NCBI RefSeq assembly: GCF_902506165.1
Contig: NZ_LR733817.1
Coordinates: 1,959,947 to 2,023,946, forward strand
Direction of reading: 5' to 3'
DNA length: 64,000 nucleotides
Origin: Bosea sp. 29B
GTDB taxonomy: Bacteria; Pseudomonadota; Alphaproteobacteria; Rhizobiales; Beijerinckiaceae
Shown: positions 60,997 through 64,000 of the stretch, one piece after another
Layout: every line of letters starts with the position of its first letter
How positions within the stretch are numbered: the first letter of the stretch is position 1
The notes under the pieces: generated by a model
What the model was told of the DNA's origin: nothing
The model's database searches: none
The model's input: the letters and a program-made list of their open reading frames with translations, nothing else
Position numbers and translations under genes: made by a program

Positions 60997-61881
60997 TCAC
61001 GTGAAACCGAGCTGGCACCGGATCGCCTCCGGCGTCACCCCGTCCGCCCGCAGATCGGCGAGGCTCCGGGAGAGCCGGCTCTTCGCCAGCTTCTGCCCGG
61101 TCTCGTCGCTGAGCAACCGGTGGAAATGATAATGCGGCGTCGGCAGGCCCAGCAGGCGCTGTAGCAGCACATGGATCCCGGTCGCAGCCTCCAGATCCAT
61201 GCCGCGCACGACGTGGCTGACGTCCTGCAGCGCGTCATCGACGACCACCGAGAGATGATAGCTCGTCGGCACGTCCTTGCGCGCCAGCACGACATCGCCC
61301 CAGCCAGCCGGATCGACGGTGACGTCCCGCTGCGCTCCAGTTTCGTCGAAGAGCCGGTAGACGAGCGCTTCACCGGCCATCCGCGCCAGGGCGCGGTCCA
61401 TGGCGAGCCGCAGCACATGCGGCTCGCCGGCCTCCCGGCGTCGGCGTGCTTCAGCTTCATTTAGGTCACGGCAGGTGCCGGGATAGAGCGGCGCGCCATC
61501 GGGATCGCGCGGCCAGGGCGTTCCGCTCTCGGCTTCGCATCGGCCCACGGCCCCCTTCACCCGCTGGCGCGAGCAGAAGCAGGGATAGATCAGCCCCATC
61601 GCGTCGAGCCTGTCCAGCGCCCGGCGATAATCGTCGAAATGCCGGGATTGCCGCCGCACTACAGGAGCAAAGGAAACGCCGAGCCAGGCAAGGTCGTCAC
61701 GGATGCCCTGCTCGAATTCGGGCCGGCAGCGCGTCAGGTCGATATCCTCGATCCGCAGCAGCAGCTCGCCAGCCGAACACGCCGCAAGCTGCTCGTTGAG
61801 CAGTGCCGAATAGGCATGGCCCAGATGCAGCCGCCCGTTCGGGCTCGGCGCGAACCGGAAGATCGGAGAAGACGGAGCCAT
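60997..61881 (-). CDS. gluQ: Glutamyl-queuosine tRNA(Asp) synthetase
   Basis: 294 residues from the ATG at 61881 (CAGGAGG just upstream). The class I synthetase start FRFAPSPNGRLHLGHAYSAL contains the HIGH-type motif. A zinc site is suggested by YPCFCSRQRV and YPGTCRDL, and a KLAKS segment replaces KMSKS near the end. The tRNA-anticodon-binding half of GluRS is absent, which defines GluQRS. It attaches glutamate to the queuosine base at position 34 of tRNA-Asp. It is convergent with the AEC gene. Confidence 0.93.
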   Translation of the reverse strand: MAPSSPIFRFAPSPNGRLHLGHAYSALLNEQLAACSAGELLLRIEDIDLTRCRPEFEQGIRDDLAWLGVSFAPVVRRQSRHFDDYRRALDRLDAMGLIYPCFCSRQRVKGAVGRCEAESGTPWPRDPDGAPLYPGTCRDLNEAEARRRREAGEPHVLRLAMDRALARMAGEALVYRLFDETGAQRDVTVDPAGWGDVVLARKDVPTSYHLSVVVDDALQDVSHVVRGMDLEAATGIHVLLQRLLGLPTPHYHFHRLLSDETGQKLAKSRLSRSLADLRADGVTPEAIRCQLGFT

Positions 61882-61957
61882 CGCCTCCTGTCTATGGTCC
61901 TGCGCATCCCCAGCCAAGTCCGGTCTCCTGACACAGCCCGGACGTGCGATCGGCGAT

Positions 61958-62059
61958 AGAGCAATTCCAGCAAAAGTGCGTAGCGATTTTGCGTCCGGAA
62001 TTGCGTAAAACAAGGAGATAGAGCCCTGGAGGCGAACTTCTGTTCGCCGGAAATGCTCT
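61958..62059. repeat. 102-bp palindromic intergenic element, copy B
   Basis: Begins AGAGCAATT and ends AAATGCTCT, the same ends and exact length as the element at 49960-50061, though the interior differs. Inner stems AATTCC/GGAATT and GGCGAAC/GTTCGCC are visible. It lies in the divergent gap between gluQ and the AlkA-type glycosylase gene. Confidence 0.8.
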
Positions 62060-62072
62060 AGACCGGATCAGC

Positions 62073-62714
62073 ATGACCACGATCACCAGCACCGCCGATC
62101 TTGAAGAGGGCATGGCTGCCCTCGTCACGCTCGATCCCATCTGGGAACAGATCATCGCCCGGACTGGCATCCCACCGCTGCGTCGACGCGAGAGCGGATT
62201 CTTGAGCCTGGCCTCGATCATCGTCTCGCAGCAGCTCTCGGTGGCGAGCGCCCGCGCCGTCTGGGCGAGGGCCGAGAGCGTGCTTGCCCCCCTGACGTCG
62301 GAACGCGTCCTCGCTGCCAGCGACGAGGAGATGCGGCTATCGGGTCTGTCCCGACCGAAGCAGAAGACGCTGCGCGCCGTCGCCGCGGCGATCGCCGAGA
62401 ACCGGCTCGATCTTGCAGCGCTGGAGACGGCAACACCGGAGTTCGTCCACGCGCATATGACCGCCGTCTCCGGCATCGGCCCCTGGACGGCGGATGTCTA
62501 CCTGCTGTTCTGCCTCGGCCATCGCGACGGCTTCGCCGCCGGCGACCTTGCGGTGCAGGAGGCGGCGAAAGTCGCCTTCAATCTGCCGGCACGGCCGAAA
62601 CCTGCCGAGCTGGCCGCTCTGGCCGAGGCATGGCGGCCCTGGCGCGGCGTCGCCGCGCGGCTGCTCTGGGCCTATTATGCGATGTTGAAATCGCGCGAGG
62701 GCATCAACGCCTGA
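62073..62714 (+). CDS. DNA-3-methyladenine glycosylase II (AlkA/HhH-GPD family)
   Basis: 213 residues, a compact member without the AlkA N-terminal domain. The HhH-GPD motif is complete: MTAVSGIGPWTADVYLLFCL with the following catalytic Asp in FAAGDLAVQEAA. SIIVSQQLSVASARAVW is the conserved helix before it. It excises alkylated bases such as 3-methyladenine in base-excision repair. Confidence 0.92.
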   Translation: MTTITSTADLEEGMAALVTLDPIWEQIIARTGIPPLRRRESGFLSLASIIVSQQLSVASARAVWARAESVLAPLTSERVLAASDEEMRLSGLSRPKQKTLRAVAAAIAENRLDLAALETATPEFVHAHMTAVSGIGPWTADVYLLFCLGHRDGFAAGDLAVQEAAKVAFNLPARPKPAELAALAEAWRPWRGVAARLLWAYYAMLKSREGINA

Positions 62715-62718
62715 AGCG

Positions 62719-63516
62719 TCAGCCGCGTGCGATCTTCAGCGCCGTCTGCGCCGCATTGCGCAGGAAGCCCGTATCGCTCATCACCGTGACCAGCCGCGCA
62801 CCGAGCGCGATGCCTTCCGCGGCGCGCTCGGCGCTCGCGGCATAGAAGGCGACCGGCTTCTTCACCGCATTCGCCCGGGCCACGATATGGCGCAGCGCGT
62901 CATCGACTTCCTTGGCCCCGGCATTGACGGAGGCTCCGCCCGACAGCGCAATCGAGAGATCGGACGGGCCGACGAAGAGCGCGTCGATCCCCTCGAGCGC
63001 GAGGATGTCATCGACGATCGCCATCGCCTCACGGGTCTCGATCATCGCGAAGGTCAGCGAGAAATCGTTGGCTTGCTTGAGATAAGCGTTCTGGTCGAGG
63101 CCAGAGGCGCCGAGGCCGCCATAGCTGCCCCAGCTGCGCTCGCCGAGCGGCGGATACTTGGCATAGGCCGCGAGCCGGCGCGCATCCTCGATCGTGTTGA
63201 TCATCGGCGCGATCACGCCGGAGGCGCCGGAATCGAACAGCTTCGAGACGTTCTGGAACTCGCCGACCGGAATGCGCGCCAGCGCCGGCTTGCCGGCAGC
63301 GTTGATCAGCGGGATCGCCCGGATCACCTCGGCAAGCGTGATCGGGCCGTGCTGCATGTCGAGCGTGACCGCGTCGAAACTTTCCTGCGCCAGGATCGCG
63401 GCGATGCTCGGATCCGGCAGCCCGCACCAGGCGGACAGCAGCGTCTCGCCCTTGGCGAGACGATCGGCGAGCGAGGACAGCACGGTCGGCTTAGCGGCGG
63501 TCATGAGCGCATTCAT
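62719..63516 (-). CDS. HpcH/HpaI aldolase / citrate lyase family protein
   Basis: 265 residues; an ATG at 63504 in frame is an alternative start. Class II pyruvate-aldolase residues are in place: the catalytic His in LDMQHGPITL, Arg in LARIPVGEF, and metal ligands Glu in AMIETREAM and Asp in VGPSDLSIAL. These enzymes cleave or form 4-hydroxy-2-oxo acids with pyruvate. The gene stands alone, converging on the AlkA-type gene. Confidence 0.9.
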   Translation of the reverse strand: MNALMTAAKPTVLSSLADRLAKGETLLSAWCGLPDPSIAAILAQESFDAVTLDMQHGPITLAEVIRAIPLINAAGKPALARIPVGEFQNVSKLFDSGASGVIAPMINTIEDARRLAAYAKYPPLGERSWGSYGGLGASGLDQNAYLKQANDFSLTFAMIETREAMAIVDDILALEGIDALFVGPSDLSIALSGGASVNAGAKEVDDALRHIVARANAVKKPVAFYAASAERAAEGIALGARLVTVMSDTGFLRNAAQTALKIARG

Positions 63517-63667
63517 CCGGTTGCCCGCTCTTCACCACTGGCGGGTCCGGCGACCCTGGACCGAACCGGCGGTGAAAGGCAAACGATGCGGCATGCACCA
63601 TGCTCAAGGGAGCAATGCGGAGATGGCCACCTCAGAGTCCGTTTGGAAAGTCGCTCCGGCCGGTCGG

Positions 63668-63742
63668 CTGGCGGCGTTTTCGAGAACCGGAGCGCAGCGG
63701 ACATTCGTCCGTGAGCACCGGAAGCGCAGAAAACGCCGCCAG
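63668..63742. repeat. Palindromic intergenic element with 14-bp arms
   Basis: CTGGCGGCGTTTTC (63668-63681) and GAAAACGCCGCCAG (63729-63742) are perfect reverse complements. Between them a second, imperfect stem brings GAACCGGAGCGC towards GCACCGGAAGCGC and CGGAC against GTCCG. It lies in the 259-bp gap before the aldolase gene, downstream of the DUF1476 gene. Confidence 0.75.
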
Positions 63743-63775
63743 ACGGCCGCCGGAGTAGAGTTTACAAATGGGCTC

Positions 63776-64000
63776 TCAGCGGCCGGCCTGGATCTCGTCG
63801 GCGGCCTTGATCAGGAGCTCGGTCATCGTCCGACGGATCTCATCGTCCGCGACCGCGACGCCGCCCGCGGCGAAATCGGCCTTGACCTTGCGCAGCACGT
63901 CGTCGTCGCCGGCTTCCTCGAAATCGGCGAGCACCACCGACTTGGCATAGGCATCGGCATCGGCGCTGCTCTTGCCCAGCTTCTCGGCAGCCCACAGGCC
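63776..64000 (-). CDS. DUF1476 protein, ATPase inhibitor subunit zeta-like (5' end outside window)
   Basis: The last 74 residues are visible, from GLWAAEKLGKSSADADAYAK to the stop at 63776-63778. The acidic stretch ADFEEAGDDDVLRKVKADFA and the C-terminal helix are characteristic of DUF1476. In Paracoccus this small alphaproteobacterial protein is the zeta subunit that inhibits the F1F0-ATPase. The inhibitory N-terminal region lies beyond the window. Its presence supports an alphaproteobacterial host. Confidence 0.88.
   Translation of the reverse strand, partial: GLWAAEKLGKSSADADAYAKSVVLADFEEAGDDDVLRKVKADFAAGGVAVADDEIRRTMTELLIKAADEIQAGR

Overview
The window is one high-GC stretch of chromosome from an alphaproteobacterium of the order Hyphomicrobiales. 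Bosea or a close relative is my best guess, by inference from gene content, a DUF1476 protein at the right edge, GluQRS, and the rhizobial style of the intergenic palindromes. There is no rRNA, CRISPR, integrase or insertion sequence. One tRNA gene (initiator Met, minus strand, 57490-57566) is present. Most of the window is a catabolic and transport region: three complete branched-chain-amino-acid-type (HAAT/Liv) ABC transporters, one spermidine/putrescine-type (Pot) ABC transporter and one AtoE-type carboxylate carrier. Each sits in an operon with enzymes, and most have a dedicated regulator.

Layout. 1-2756: fused indolepyruvate:ferredoxin oxidoreductase (5' end missing). 2770-5205: GlxA-type regulator, divergent HD-domain (cyanamide hydratase-like) protein, LysE-type exporter. 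5306-9240: Crp/Fnr regulator, Orn/Lys/Arg decarboxylase, GNAT acetyltransferase and a decayed copy of the Crp/Fnr 3' end. 9433-14053: lipoprotein, AraC regulator, SphA-like outer-membrane protein, alpha/beta hydrolase, SnoaL-like protein, small secreted Cys-rich protein. 14348-23821: Liv system 1 with two acyl-CoA ligases and a zinc metallopeptidase. 23825-24556: uracil-DNA glycosylase.

24636-35365: Liv system 2 in one long minus-strand operon with aldehyde dehydrogenase, DHDPS-family lyase, 3-hydroxyanthranilate 3,4-dioxygenase, a Rid-like/formamidase-like hydrolase fusion and aspartate dehydrogenase, with a divergent LysR. This looks like an aminoaromatic (kynurenine-type) catabolic operon. 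35383-43978: Liv system 3 between a degradative class II HMG-CoA reductase and HMG-CoA lyase, with a divergent MocR regulator. I read it as a self-contained mevalonate uptake and degradation operon (mevalonate to HMG-CoA to acetyl-CoA plus acetoacetate), and it is the strongest candidate here for a poorly described system. 44015-49953: proline-racemase-family enzyme, Pot-type ABC transporter and GlxA regulator, probably for (hydroxy)proline or a betaine. 50068-56559: a TIM-barrel protein, an AtoE-type carrier and a 1,136-residue molybdopterin oxidoreductase fused to its own FAD/NAD(P) and 2Fe-2S reductase, with a divergent GntR; the substrate is unknown.

56560-64000 is mostly housekeeping: a broken short ORF, an XRE regulator, tRNA-fMet with promoter and terminator, M23 peptidase, AEC transporter, GluQRS, AlkA-type glycosylase, HpcH/HpaI aldolase and the C-terminal part of a DUF1476 protein. 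Palindromic elements recur. Two 102-bp elements share the same ends, and in all three Liv operons a strong hairpin element follows the substrate-binding-protein gene.
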